A stretch of 64,000 bases of DNA. Origin: Planctomycetota bacterium (lineage in GTDB: Bacteria; Planctomycetota; Phycisphaerae; Sedimentisphaerales; Anaerobacaceae). The notes beneath the pieces are model-generated. The model searched no databases and was not told where the DNA came from. It saw nothing but the letters and a program-made list of their open reading frames with translations. The stretch's first letter is position 1; every line of letters starts with the position of its first letter. The DNA lies in contig VRUK01000005.1 in assembly GCA_019456195.1 (NCBI GenBank), positions 1 through 64,000 on the forward strand. The letters run 5' to 3'. The translations under genes were made by a program, and so were the position numbers. Positions 1 to 8,955 of the stretch are shown here, piece after piece.

Positions 1-1062
1 TCCAGCGTGTTCAAGGGCATTGATTATCGAGGCATAGCTATCTCGGACGGATGTGTATTTGCCGGTGACGCCGATGGTAATCTCCCGTCTGGCAGATCCG
101 ATCCTGTCCGTGAAATCGCACCATTTTGCCCAGGCCTTGCGCTCCTGTCGGAGTTTAATTCTGTCGTCTATTTTTAGCAGTCTTGCGACCTCGAAATCCA
201 TACCGACCTCTCTGAGCATGGCCGGTATCATATATATACTGGCTGAATCCGGCAGACTTATGACCCTCTCAAACGGGACATTGCTATAGACGCTTATTTT
301 CTGTCGTACCTTCTTTGTGGTCGGATTTGTTGCTCTACAGGCAATAATATCCGGCTGAACACCCAACTGCATAAGCTGCTTGATTCCGAGCTGTGCCGCT
401 TTTGATTTCTGCTCGCCAAGTGTTTTAGGCTCTAATATATAGGTAAGGGCAACGAAGCAACAGCTATTAGGCCCCTCCTCGTATGCCAGCTCACGCATCG
501 CCTCGATATAATAGGCATTTTCCAAATCGCCAACAGTCCCGCCGATTTCCACGAAGACGATATCGGCATCTGATTCCATTGCCAATCGACGCAGTTTCAT
601 TTTTACCTCGCCTGTAACGTGAGGAATCATCTGGACGTCCCTGCCGAGATAGTCGCCGTGACGTTCCTTGTTGAGAATAGAACTGAATATCTGCCCGCTC
701 GTAGTGAAATTCGCCTTGCTCAAGTTCTGGTCGAGCATCCTCTCGTAAGTGCCCAAATCCATATCGCATTCCATACCGTCATCGAGCACAAACACCTCGC
801 CGTGCCGGAACGGATTCAGCGTGCCGGAATCTATATTCAAATAACCTTCGAGCTTTATCGGAGCGACTTTAAGACCCTTGTCCTGCATCAGCTTGGCAAG
901 GCAGGAAGAAAATATCCCCTTACCCAGACCGCTCATAACAGTACCCATTACAAAACAATAGCGGGTCTTACCTTTCTTATAGCCCTCTGGCATCGGTGAG
1001 AAAAATTCGCTCTCAGTGGAAGTATCACTGACAGATGCTAATAATCCATTATCTTTTGACAT
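1..1062 (-). CDS. pyrG: CTP synthase, N-terminal 354 residues (cut by window edge)
   Basis: Converts UTP to CTP with ATP and glutamine in the cytosol. Only the synthetase domain is visible; the C-terminal glutaminase domain lies beyond base 1. Seen: the P-loop-like GTVMSGLGKGI at residues 40-50, the LNIDSGTLNPF and HGEVFVLDDG blocks, the conserved NKERHGDYLGRDVQMIPH block, and FVEIGGTVGDLE with the family's metal-binding Glu. There is an N-terminal extension of about 34 residues compared with E. coli PyrG, and the usual KLDPY is KLEGY at residues 70-74, so this is a divergent member. It lies downstream of kdsB on the same strand, a pairing common in Gram-negative genomes, here split by an FRG gene. 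Identification is secure; the divergence is noted. Confidence 0.9.
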   Translation of the reverse strand, partial: MSKDNGLLASVSDTSTESEFFSPMPEGYKKGKTRYCFVMGTVMSGLGKGIFSSCLAKLMQDKGLKVAPIKLEGYLNIDSGTLNPFRHGEVFVLDDGMECDMDLGTYERMLDQNLSKANFTTSGQIFSSILNKERHGDYLGRDVQMIPHVTGEVKMKLRRLAMESDADIVFVEIGGTVGDLENAYYIEAMRELAYEEGPNSCCFVALTYILEPKTLGEQKSKAAQLGIKQLMQLGVQPDIIACRATNPTTKKVRQKISVYSNVPFERVISLPDSASIYMIPAMLREVGMDFEVARLLKIDDRIKLRQERKAWAKWCDFTDRIGSARREITIGVTGKYTSVRDSYASIINALEHAG

Positions 1063-1112
1063 AAATCTTTCCTTCTTGCCACAGCGGGCACAGAGAACAT
1101 AGAGAAAATTTC

Positions 1113-1910
1113 CTATTCATTTTTATAAGCTGAAAGACGATCCCATTTTTCGAAACAAATATCCCGCATTGCCAGCGTTTCCATCAGGCTTGACTCAGAA
1201 TCGAACAATGAATATGCAGTGATGTTCATTGAATCTAATTTCCTAAGTACCTTCGATTGCTCCGACACCGGAATGTTATATTTAATCATAACGTCCTGTT
1301 CTTCTTTATTTTTGACAGCTTCGTAATCGTCATAATATATCTCTTTTCCCTTTTTCTTAATACAAATTGTATATTCACTTTGCTGTAAATAATGGTTGCG
1401 GTGAGTTGCTATGGTCGGGCCGAGAGAACGAATATGCGGTTCTTTTCCATACCAAAAATGTTCCGGACACACAAAAATCGACACATATTTTATATCCTTC
1501 GATGTTAAATATATATCACTAAAAGCGAAATAAGCGGCTATGTATGGAGACCGGCTCCAGTCCAGCAAAGGAGAGGGAAACTCATTATGCCTTAAATATG
1601 CCATAAATTCATAAGCAGGTAAATTAAATTCTCCCAAGGATACTTTTGTATCCAAATCCCATCCCCTGCCAGTGCAAGTCGCAACGTGTTTATGAACAAT
1701 CTTTACTATTGTATTATAATGGTCGACACTCATCTCCTTTTGTATTCTATCGAGAGCTGATTCCAAACGCCAACCCGAGTCACTTTGGCCTCTAAAAAGA
1801 GGATGATCCACATGGACTTCTGTTTTTTCTTTCTGTTCCCTCTTCTCAGAAATTATTCTTAATGAGGCCTGTTCAAAATCTTCCCAAGATTTGAGAGTTT
1901 TCTCTTTCAT
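1113..1910 (-). CDS. FRG-domain protein
   Basis: About 265 residues. The start is placed at MKEKTLKSW (base 1910) because a longer reading would overlap kdsB. Seen: the FRG core HPLFRGQSDSGWRLESAL near residues 40-57, then LRHNEFPSPLLDWSRSPYIAAYF, which matches the family's L-H-x-x-x-P-T-x-L-L-D-W-T block, and the C-terminal LDSMNITAYSLF seen in many FRG proteins. The molecular function of FRG domains is not settled; they are frequent in accessory and defence-associated genes. It sits between kdsB and pyrG on the same strand with small gaps, so it may be transcribed with them, but its AT-rich composition differs from both neighbours, which suggests later insertion. Family assignment is confident; the role is unknown. 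Confidence 0.8.
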   Translation of the reverse strand: MKEKTLKSWEDFEQASLRIISEKREQKEKTEVHVDHPLFRGQSDSGWRLESALDRIQKEMSVDHYNTIVKIVHKHVATCTGRGWDLDTKVSLGEFNLPAYEFMAYLRHNEFPSPLLDWSRSPYIAAYFAFSDIYLTSKDIKYVSIFVCPEHFWYGKEPHIRSLGPTIATHRNHYLQQSEYTICIKKKGKEIYYDDYEAVKNKEEQDVMIKYNIPVSEQSKVLRKLDSMNITAYSLFDSESSLMETLAMRDICFEKWDRLSAYKNE

Positions 1911-1953
1911 TGAATGATTTACTTTACAATTAGAATCTGTTCTCTCTCTGTAG

Positions 1954-2703
1954 CTATTTCTGTCTTTTCCTTTTTTTATATCTTTCAACAAATTCAGCGT
2001 ATTGCTCGGATGTGTCTATACCGTCGCAGGTATGCTCGACCTTGCCGACAAAGATGTTATAACCATTTTCAATTACCCGCAACTGTTCGAGCTTTTCAAT
2101 TTTCTCCAGCGGCGTCTGCGGCAATTTTGTTATTTTCAGCAGAAATTCTTTTCGGTAAGCGTAAATACCAAGATGCCGCTGATACTGTCCGATATTTCCT
2201 ACGCCGGTATTATCCCGGTCATAAGGAATAGGCAAGCGCGAAAAGTAAATTGCGCTGTTGTTGCCATCTGTAACGACCTTAACAATATTAGGATCAGCAA
2301 CCTGCCCGGCGTTCTGGAAATCAGCCGAAAGCGTGGCCATCGGGTAATCCGGATTGTCCATCAGAAGTCGGGCAAGATAGTCAATACTACCCGGATCTAT
2401 CTCAGGCTCATCGGCCTGAAGATTCACAATAATATCAACGTCAAGGTCGGCAACAGTTTCGGCTATACGGTCAGTCCCGCTTTTGTGCTCCATAGAGGTC
2501 AGGACGCATTCGGCGCCAAAGCTATCAACGGCGGCAACAACCTTTTCATCGTCGGCCGCTATGATTACCTTATCGGGCAGTTTGGCAAGGCAGGCCTGCT
2601 CGTACGTATGTTGAATGAGGAATTTGCCGGTATCTTTAGCGAGAACTTTAGCGGCGAATCTGGTAGAACTGAAACGGGCCGGTATAACTGCTAAAATTTT
2701 CAC
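1954..2703 (-). CDS. kdsB: 3-deoxy-manno-octulosonate cytidylyltransferase (CMP-KDO synthetase), copy 1
   Basis: Activates KDO with CTP for lipid A inner-core assembly in the cytosol. 249 residues, normal for the family. Seen: the N-terminal nucleotide-binding PARFSSTRFAAKVL, EHKSGTDRIAE near residue 72, NLQADEPEID near residue 95, and the C-terminal LEKIEKLEQLRVIENGYNI block typical of KdsB. The usual N-I-Q-G-D-E-P motif is N-L-Q-A-D-E-P here, and the usual P-G-K loop is A-A-K. It heads a minus-strand set with the FRG gene and pyrG, and CTP from PyrG is its substrate. A second KdsB lies at 35239-36018 and has the more canonical motifs. Confidence 0.92.
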   Translation of the reverse strand: MKILAVIPARFSSTRFAAKVLAKDTGKFLIQHTYEQACLAKLPDKVIIAADDEKVVAAVDSFGAECVLTSMEHKSGTDRIAETVADLDVDIIVNLQADEPEIDPGSIDYLARLLMDNPDYPMATLSADFQNAGQVADPNIVKVVTDGNNSAIYFSRLPIPYDRDNTGVGNIGQYQRHLGIYAYRKEFLLKITKLPQTPLEKIEKLEQLRVIENGYNIFVGKVEHTCDGIDTSEQYAEFVERYKKRKRQK

Positions 2704-2935
2704 TCTGGCCTAAACTTTCACGAAGGTTTAATTTTTCTTCCGAATAAGTAGTAACAACACAGGGAACACAAATGCCGCGATGACGGTGCGGCCTCGAAAT
2801 TCCAACTGGGCGCTTATCATAGAAAGAAAAAAGACCTTTGTCAACATAGTCTGTCAGAAATATTTTCTTTTTGTCTTATATTCTCCAAGCCGGGCTCTTT
2901 TGAGTTGTCATGCCGGCTAAAGAAGATATACTTTC

Positions 2936-2963
2936 TTGACTGAAGGATGTTGATTTTTAAATA
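2936..2963 (+). promoter_or_regulatory. Putative sigma-70-type promoter for the sugar ABC importer
   Basis: TTGACT at 2936-2941 with a 16-base spacer to TAAATA at 2958-2963, just ahead of the binding-protein gene. This is the only good match in the 2704-2974 gap; the rest of that gap shows nothing recognisable. Confidence 0.45.
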
Positions 2964-2998
2964 TTGTTGCCAAAATGAAATTTCAGGGAGCCAGAATT

Positions 2999-4012
2999 AT
3001 GAAAAAATTATTACCGGTAATTATATTTATTGCGATTGTTTTTATTGCATTCGGTTGCAAGCAAAAAGAAGAAAATGAGAATAAGTATAGTATAGCCGTG
3101 ATCCCCAAGGGCACGACGCATATATTCTGGAAATCCATTCATGCAGGCGCCCTCAAAGCGGAACAGGAATTAAAGGCTGCCGGCATTGATGTGGAAGTTA
3201 TATGGAAAGGACCCCTGAAAGAAGACGACAGGGAATCGCAAATCAGAGTAATGGAAGATTTCGTGACTCGCGGAGTATCGGGTATTGTCCTGGCGCCGCT
3301 TGATGATGCTGCATTGCGAGTACCGGTCAAAAACGCTGTCGGCTACGGAATTCCGGTGGTAATAATCGACAGCGGACTCAAAAGCGAAGATTACACCAGT
3401 TTTGTGGCAACGGATAACTATATCGGCGGTAGAAAAGGCGGCCAGCGCCTGGCTGAGATTTTAGATGGAAAAGGCAAAGTAATAATGCTTCGCTATCAGG
3501 AAGGCTCAGCCAGCACGATGAAACGTGAGCAGGGATTTCTTGATGTATTAAAAGAAAAATACCCCGAAATCAAGGTTGTCAGCGCGAATCAGTACGGCGG
3601 AGCAACCACAGAAAGCGCTTATATAGCAAGTGAGAACCTGCTGGCGCCGCTGCGTAAGCCCGATGGGGACCTAACGATTGACGGTATATTTTGTCCGAAC
3701 GAATCGACTGCTTTTGCAATGCTGCGGGCTCTGGAGGACAGCGGCCTTGCGGGCAAGGTCAAATACGTTGGTTTTGACAGTTCCGACCGGCTTGTCTTAG
3801 CGCTGCGTAAAGGATATATACAGGGACTGGTGCTGCAGGACCCAATCAACATGGGCTACCTTGGAGTTAAGACAATAGTAGCGCACCTGCGCGGCGAGAA
3901 GGTGGAAAAACTAATCGATACCGGCTCGTCGATGGCGACTCCGGAAAATATGGATGAACCGAAGATGAAAAATCTGTTGGAGCCGGACTTCAAAAAATGG
4001 CTGAACGAGTAG
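2999..4012 (+). CDS. Sugar ABC transporter substrate-binding lipoprotein (RbsB-like, type 1 periplasmic binding fold)
   Basis: 337 residues from ATG 2999, chosen because GGGAG lies 8 bases upstream and a signal peptide begins there; an in-frame ATG at 2975 has no ribosome site. Residues 1-20 are a lipoprotein signal ending FIAFGC, so it is expected to be anchored in the cell envelope facing the periplasm. The body follows the ribose-binding-protein pattern: YSIAVIPKGTTHIFWKSIHAGA at the first strand, GVSGIVLAPLDDAAL, a repeat-domain TDNYIGGRKGGQRLAE, and FDSSDRLVLALRKGYIQGLVLQDP near the end. It binds a sugar, not identifiable from sequence, and hands it to the permease encoded two genes downstream. 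First gene of a three-gene operon; its end overlaps the ATPase start by 16 bases. Confidence 0.9.
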   Translation: MKKLLPVIIFIAIVFIAFGCKQKEENENKYSIAVIPKGTTHIFWKSIHAGALKAEQELKAAGIDVEVIWKGPLKEDDRESQIRVMEDFVTRGVSGIVLAPLDDAALRVPVKNAVGYGIPVVIIDSGLKSEDYTSFVATDNYIGGRKGGQRLAEILDGKGKVIMLRYQEGSASTMKREQGFLDVLKEKYPEIKVVSANQYGGATTESAYIASENLLAPLRKPDGDLTIDGIFCPNESTAFAMLRALEDSGLAGKVKYVGFDSSDRLVLALRKGYIQGLVLQDPINMGYLGVKTIVAHLRGEKVEKLIDTGSSMATPENMDEPKMKNLLEPDFKKWLNE

Positions 4013-5538
4013 AACCGGACCAATCAGCAATAAGGCTCCAGATGCAGGTGGTTTGTAAGCGCTTCGGAGCAACGGTAGCGCTGGAAGATGTCAGCATCAA
4101 AGTAGCTTCAGGCCAGGTGCTGGCGCTGGTGGGCGAGAATGGCGCCGGCAAGAGCACCCTAATGAAAGTCTGCTCGGGCGCTATTAAAGCCGATACTGGT
4201 CAAATGTATCTGGATGGTCAGCCGTATCAGCCGAACAATCCTCTCGAAGCCAGGCATGCCGGCGTTGCGATGATTTATCAGGAACTTTCTCTAACGCCGC
4301 ATCTGAGTGTCGAGGAAAATATCATGTTGGGCATGGAGCCGGCGACGCTTGGTGTCGTACACTGGAAAAAGGTACGCCAGCGGGCAATCGAAGCAATCAA
4401 GGAATTCGATAACCCCGAACTGACCCCTGATGCCCGCGTCAGCAATTTGTCGGTTGGTTCGCAGCAGCTTGTAGAGATTGCACGCGCATTGGCTATCGGA
4501 TGTCGTGTGCTGGTACTGGACGAGCCGACCAGCAGCTTAACACAACAGGACGTAGAGCGATTGTTCGAAATTATCGGCCGGCTTAAACAACAGGGCAAAG
4601 CTATTATCTATATTTCACACTTTATCGAAGAGGTCAAGCGCATAGCAGACAAGGTTACTGTCCTGCGTGATGGGGCAGTAGTAGGCGGCAGCAACGTTGA
4701 TGCTATCTCAATCGATGAGATAGTATCGCTTATGGTCGGAAGGCAGGTAGAGGAGCTTTATCCTCGTTCGGAGCGAGAGCCGGGAGAGGTGATTTTGGAG
4801 ATTGAAGACCTGGCCGGCCCTCAAAAGCCTGTATCGGCGAGCCTTAAACTGCGTCGCGGAGAAGTATTGGGCATCGCCGGATTAGTGGGAGCCGGACGAA
4901 CAGAGTTGCTGAGGAGCTTATTCGGGCTGGAACCCGTCAAACGGGGACGAATTCGATTAGGCGTTTATACGGGTCCTGCTTCGCCGGTGAAACGATGGAT
5001 GCAGGGTGCCGGTCTTCTAAGCGAGGACCGCAAGGAAGAGGGATTGGCACTATCTCTGAGCGTGGCGGATAATATTACACTTTCAAAGCTGAAGGGGTTT
5101 GGTCCTTTTGGTCTTGTGCTGCCGGGCAAACAGGATAAAGCTACCCGGCGATGGTTGGAAAGTCTGGATATTCGCTGCCTTGGACCACGCCAATCGGTTT
5201 CGTCTCTATCGGGCGGCAACCAGCAAAAGGTGGCTATCGCCCGGTTGCTGCAGCACGATGTAGATGTACTGCTGCTGGACGAACCGACGCGAGGTATTGA
5301 TGTAGCGGCCAAGGCGCTGGTTTATAAGCTGATTAACGCATTAGCCAGCGGCTCACCTGCCGATGGGCGCCAGCCCAAGGCAGTGCTGATGGTAAGCAGC
5401 TACCTGCCCGAATTGATGGGTGTCTGCGACCGCGTGGCGGTCATGTGCCGCGGCAGGTTAGGGCCGACATACCCGATTGACGAAGTGAACGAGCATAAGC
5501 TTATGTTAGAGGCGACCGGACAGGAGATTAACGCATGA
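3997..5538 (+). CDS. Sugar ABC transporter ATPase with two ABC domains (RbsA/MglA-like)
   Basis: 513 residues, the normal length of a duplicated sugar-import ATPase. The first ABC domain has Walker A GENGAGKST near residue 46, signature LSVGSQQLVEIARA and Walker B VLVLDEPTSSLT. The second has the degenerate Walker A AGLVGAGRTELLR usual in this family, signature LSGGNQQKVAIARLL and Walker B VLLLDEPTRGID. It energises import of the sugar bound by the upstream lipoprotein. The gene overlaps both neighbours (16 and 4 bases), indicating translational coupling. A later internal start at MQVVCKRFG is possible but less likely. Confidence 0.93.
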   Translation: MAERVEPDQSAIRLQMQVVCKRFGATVALEDVSIKVASGQVLALVGENGAGKSTLMKVCSGAIKADTGQMYLDGQPYQPNNPLEARHAGVAMIYQELSLTPHLSVEENIMLGMEPATLGVVHWKKVRQRAIEAIKEFDNPELTPDARVSNLSVGSQQLVEIARALAIGCRVLVLDEPTSSLTQQDVERLFEIIGRLKQQGKAIIYISHFIEEVKRIADKVTVLRDGAVVGGSNVDAISIDEIVSLMVGRQVEELYPRSEREPGEVILEIEDLAGPQKPVSASLKLRRGEVLGIAGLVGAGRTELLRSLFGLEPVKRGRIRLGVYTGPASPVKRWMQGAGLLSEDRKEEGLALSLSVADNITLSKLKGFGPFGLVLPGKQDKATRRWLESLDIRCLGPRQSVSSLSGGNQQKVAIARLLQHDVDVLLLDEPTRGIDVAAKALVYKLINALASGSPADGRQPKAVLMVSSYLPELMGVCDRVAVMCRGRLGPTYPIDEVNEHKLMLEATGQEINA

Positions 5539-6536
5539 GCGATGAGCTGATGAGTCCAAAAGAAAAACGATTAAATTGGCGCAGTTGGCTGAATACTCTT
5601 GGGCCGGTATTGGCTCTGATAGCAGTGTACGGGATATTTGTAATGATTGCCCCGCCAAGTTTTGCGACCACGCGGAACATGGAAATGATAGCCCGCCAGA
5701 CAACGATAGTCGGCGTCGCGGCCCTCGGTATGACGATTGTGATTATATCCGGCGGCATTGATTTGTCCGTAGGTTCGATAGTAGCGCTCAGTACCGTAGT
5801 GATTGCCTGGCTGCTGCAAAATGCCGGAGTCAATCCGCTGATAGCTGCAATCGGCGGCGTAGCTGCGGCGGCATTTTTCGGCTTTATAAGTGGAACGCTG
5901 ATAACCCGGCTGCGGGTCGTGCCGTTCATCGTTACTTTGGGCATGATGCTTGTTGTTCGAGGGGCGGCCAAGGGTATCGGACGAGAGCAGAAAATCGACG
6001 TTGACCCGGAGCGGCTCAAATGGCTGGAGGAATTATTAGCCACAGTATCGAAAGAACGAAGCTGGATGATGTTGCCTCCGGGAGTATGGATGCTGATTAT
6101 TTTAGCGATAGCAACCGCGGCACTGCTGCGGTACACACGCTTAGGACGACATACTTATGCCATCGGCTCCAACGAGGAAACAGCCCGCCTGTGCGGAGTC
6201 GCGGTCGATAGGGTCAAAGTATTAGTTTTCACAATTTGCGGAGCCTTCGCGGGCTTAGCCGGCCTTATGCAGTTTTCACGTTTGACGGTAGGCGACCCTA
6301 CAGTGGCGGTCGGGCTTGAACTAAACGTGATAGCCGCGGTGGTAATCGGCGGAGGCAGCCTGAGCGGCGGAGAAGGCTCAATTCTCGGTACGTTAGTGGG
6401 AGCTTTGCTAATGACCACTATCGCCTCTGGATGTACACAGATGGGACTGCCGAACTGGGTGCAGGAGATTATAACCGGAGCGATTATCGTAGCGGCCGTA
6501 GCAGTAGATCGACTCCGGCATCGTCGCAGTCTCTGA
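5535..6536 (+). CDS. Sugar ABC transporter permease (RbsC/XylH-like)
   Basis: 333 residues, strongly hydrophobic, with about 8-10 predicted membrane spans. Seen: the family block GMTIVIISGGIDLSVGSIVAL near residue 65, GAAKGIGREQ, the cytoplasmic coupling-loop region RYTRLGRHTYAIGSNEETARLCGV near residue 200, and VIAAVVIGGGSLSGGEGSILG near residue 270. It forms the inner-membrane channel for the sugar. It overlaps the ATPase stop by 4 bases and is the last gene of the operon. The 177-base gap after it holds no convincing terminator, only a weak ACCG/CGGT hairpin followed by T's near 6560-6585. Confidence 0.93.
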   Translation: MSDELMSPKEKRLNWRSWLNTLGPVLALIAVYGIFVMIAPPSFATTRNMEMIARQTTIVGVAALGMTIVIISGGIDLSVGSIVALSTVVIAWLLQNAGVNPLIAAIGGVAAAAFFGFISGTLITRLRVVPFIVTLGMMLVVRGAAKGIGREQKIDVDPERLKWLEELLATVSKERSWMMLPPGVWMLIILAIATAALLRYTRLGRHTYAIGSNEETARLCGVAVDRVKVLVFTICGAFAGLAGLMQFSRLTVGDPTVAVGLELNVIAAVVIGGGSLSGGEGSILGTLVGALLMTTIASGCTQMGLPNWVQEIITGAIIVAAVAVDRLRHRRSL

Positions 6537-6713
6537 GCAAACACTCAGGAACCAAAGAAACCTAACACCGGCTCAGTGCGGTTTTTATATGTGATCTTTT
6601 CAATTCCTTGCGATTAATCTGCCATTTTCCGGCGAAAAGTTTCATTTTTTTGCCAACACTTTGCCATCCTTGAGCATTATACTAATAGACGAACAAAAGC
6701 TGATTCGGATTGG

Positions 6714-7298
6714 ATGCGGACTGTGAATGAGAAAAACGCGGATTTTGCAGTAACAGTGAAACAGGCAGCCAGCGAAAAGTCATCAAAATTAAAGTTGATG
6801 GATGTATTCTATGCTGAGCTTGGACGCCTTAAGCGGATTGCAGCCGGTTTCGGATTGAGCGCATCGGACGGCGAAGATGTCCTGCAGGATGTATCAATAA
6901 AGGCATTAGAACGTTCAGGAGAAAACAGAACTCATCAGGAATATATTCGATGGTTAACAAAAGTTACAATCAACCGGTGTTTAACAGAACATCGGCGCCG
7001 GCGAAGCTATCACAGACAGACACATGAGATACTAAAACGCCGGGCGGAGCTTAAAACAAAACCAAATCGAACAGATGAGAAGGTAATTAACGCAGAGGAG
7101 CTTGAGATTGTGCGGGAAAATCTGCAAAAAATCGATGATGCTTTACTGGCCCCTGTAATATTGCGGTATTTCTGCGATTTAAACTCAAGCCAGATCGGCG
7201 AAATTCTGGGATTAAAAGCCTCCACCGTGCGAAGCCGCTTGCGAGAGGGGCGAATGATTCTTGCCAAAAGATTATTAGAAAGAGGTGTCGGGACGTAA
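6714..7298 (+). CDS. ECF-type RNA polymerase sigma factor
   Basis: 194 residues with a region 2 segment (DGEDVLQDVSIKALE near residue 55) and a region 4 helix-turn-helix (APVILRYFCDLNSSQIGEILGLKASTVRSRLREGR near 145-180). Directs polymerase to an unknown target set. The stop codon TAA shares its last base with the ATG of the anti-sigma gene, a tight coupling typical of sigma/anti-sigma pairs. The third gene downstream is a secreted coiled-coil protein that may be co-regulated. A first ATG at 6714 has no strong ribosome site, so the exact start is less certain. Confidence 0.87.
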   Translation: MRTVNEKNADFAVTVKQAASEKSSKLKLMDVFYAELGRLKRIAAGFGLSASDGEDVLQDVSIKALERSGENRTHQEYIRWLTKVTINRCLTEHRRRRSYHRQTHEILKRRAELKTKPNRTDEKVINAEELEIVRENLQKIDDALLAPVILRYFCDLNSSQIGEILGLKASTVRSRLREGRMILAKRLLERGVGT

Positions 7299-7810
7299 TG
7301 GAAAAGCCATGCGAAAAGATTGAAGAGATGCTCGTCGATTTCGCCGACGGGCTGTTATCAACAGGTGAATCTAATAAGGTAGCTAAGCACTTGGAAAATT
7401 GCGAGCTTTGCCGAGAAACACTGGGAGCATTGCAAAAGTCACTTGCCCTTGCTGGAGCCATCTGGGATGACGGGCTGGCCGAGACCAAAGATATCCGGAT
7501 TATAATCCCAGGTAAAATCCGGAACATCCCCTGGACAAGGTATGCCGCAGCGGCAGCAGGCATCATACTTCTGCTGACAACTTCTATTGTTTGGCGAACA
7601 TTGATGAAGCCCGTAGAGAAAGAAATAAATTTCGCCGAGATAGAACGCAGGATAACAGAAGCGGGCAATGCCGCTCGATTATTAGCCGCAACCGAACTCC
7701 TGGCCGAATATCCCGATGCCCAAACAATCGTAAAAGACCAGTATCGCTATATTGTAGAAACATACCCGGAAACATCCGCAGCCAACAAAGCCAAATTAAA
7801 AATGCAGTAA
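7298..7810 (+). CDS. Zinc-finger anti-sigma factor, single membrane span
   Basis: 170 residues. Seen: the ZAS-type HLENCELCRETLG near residue 30 (H-x3-C-x2-C), which in this family binds zinc and the cognate sigma factor, then one hydrophobic span AAAAAGIILLLTTSIVWRTL near residues 75-97, and a short outer domain rich in Glu and Ala. It most likely holds the adjacent ECF sigma factor at the membrane until a signal arrives. The start codon overlaps the sigma stop by one base. Confidence 0.82.
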   Translation: MEKPCEKIEEMLVDFADGLLSTGESNKVAKHLENCELCRETLGALQKSLALAGAIWDDGLAETKDIRIIIPGKIRNIPWTRYAAAAAGIILLLTTSIVWRTLMKPVEKEINFAEIERRITEAGNAARLLAATELLAEYPDAQTIVKDQYRYIVETYPETSAANKAKLKMQ

Positions 7811-7831
7811 TTCAGTTAAGGAGATTAGAAA

Positions 7832-8866
7832 ATGATTAAGTCGAGAAAACACCAATTAGGAATAGTCCTGCTTTTAGCCTGCATTTGTGTACCCCTATTA
7901 GGCGCTGAGCCCAACGAAGCCACAATAGAACTTGAATTTGAAATCAGCAGCGCTCGGCCATCCATGTCCCAAATAAGAAGCCTACGGCCTCCTTTCGGAT
8001 CAACCCATTTTGCTAAGTTATATATTAGGGGGCGATGGAATTCACAACCGATTAAAGATGAAGATCCGGTACTTGCGATACTCTCGACTACTGCAGCCCG
8101 TGCAATGTCTCCGACACAACGTGAGCTTGTTTCAACGCTTCCATTTAAGTCTATTGACTTTGGGAAGGCGAGAGGAAATCACACTTATTTCCGCCTGTTC
8201 GGCGTAGGTGAATACGATACACAGAAGATGGTCAAGGCTTTTATTGAGGCATTGGAGAATAAAGCTAATAAAGAAGTGCAGCATTATCTAAACAAAATAA
8301 AGGAATCTAAGAAAAAAATAGCTGAAGTTAAGAAGGAGCTGCCCGAAAAACAGAAACAACTCAAAGAGGCTGAATTAAAATTTAAAGAAATCAAAAATAC
8401 TCGCTATTCCCCGGACAACTCCAATGAAACATATAGAAAGTCCATGGAAACTGTGTTTCAAATGGACAAGACGTTGGATACCTTGGAAATCGAACTCGCC
8501 GGGATACAGGATAAACTGAAAAAAATCTTAAAGTATCGACAAAATAAATATGCAGATGATGCTAAAAAATTCTCCTCAGAGACCTTAGATAAATTAGACC
8601 AAATGTATGTTGAGCAATTGATTGAGTTAAGTAGTGCAAAGTCCCGACAAGAAGCCGCTGTTCAGATTCGTGAACGCGAAAAAGAGTTTCTTGTTTTATT
8701 CAACCGACGGATTAATCTTGAAGAGGAAGTGAAGCAGTTAAAACGAGATCTGGGAAGTGCTGAAAATAATCTATCTATTTTTGAGAATATTCTGGCTAAT
8801 CCGCTCCCGGAGATGCGGCCGCCAAAGGTTTTCCGGAACAAGGTAACCATTTATCCGGTGAGGTAG
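7832..8866 (+). CDS. Secreted coiled-coil protein of unknown function
   Basis: 344 residues with a clear signal peptide (RKHQLGIVLLLACICVPLLGAEPNE, cleavage near residue 27). Residues about 145-215 and 265-320 are rich in heptad-like K, E and L (for example IKESKKKIAEVKKELPEKQKQ) and should form coiled coils. No enzymatic motif is seen. It lies 21 bases after the anti-sigma gene with AAGGAG at its ribosome site, so it is probably the third gene of the sigma operon and may be the envelope-side partner or target. Family not recognised. Confidence 0.65.
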   Translation: MIKSRKHQLGIVLLLACICVPLLGAEPNEATIELEFEISSARPSMSQIRSLRPPFGSTHFAKLYIRGRWNSQPIKDEDPVLAILSTTAARAMSPTQRELVSTLPFKSIDFGKARGNHTYFRLFGVGEYDTQKMVKAFIEALENKANKEVQHYLNKIKESKKKIAEVKKELPEKQKQLKEAELKFKEIKNTRYSPDNSNETYRKSMETVFQMDKTLDTLEIELAGIQDKLKKILKYRQNKYADDAKKFSSETLDKLDQMYVEQLIELSSAKSRQEAAVQIREREKEFLVLFNRRINLEEEVKQLKRDLGSAENNLSIFENILANPLPEMRPPKVFRNKVTIYPVR

Positions 8867-8916
8867 GCTTTTCGGCTCAATTACGTAAGGAAAGAAAAAT
8901 ATTCTTTGGTTTTTCC

Positions 8917-8945
8917 TTGACAAAATAGAACAAATATGGTTTAAT
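8917..8945 (+). promoter_or_regulatory. trp operon promoter
   Basis: TTGACA at 8917-8922, a 17-base spacer, and TTTAAT at 8940-8945: a near-consensus sigma-70-type promoter. Expected transcription start is about 8951-8953, only 3-5 bases before the leader-peptide ATG at 8956. Confidence 0.75.
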
Positions 8946-8955
8946 GTAATTTATT

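Noticed and set aside
619..999. Plus-strand reading frame within pyrG
   Set aside because: Antisense to the CTP synthase coding region, which carries clear family motifs on the minus strand.
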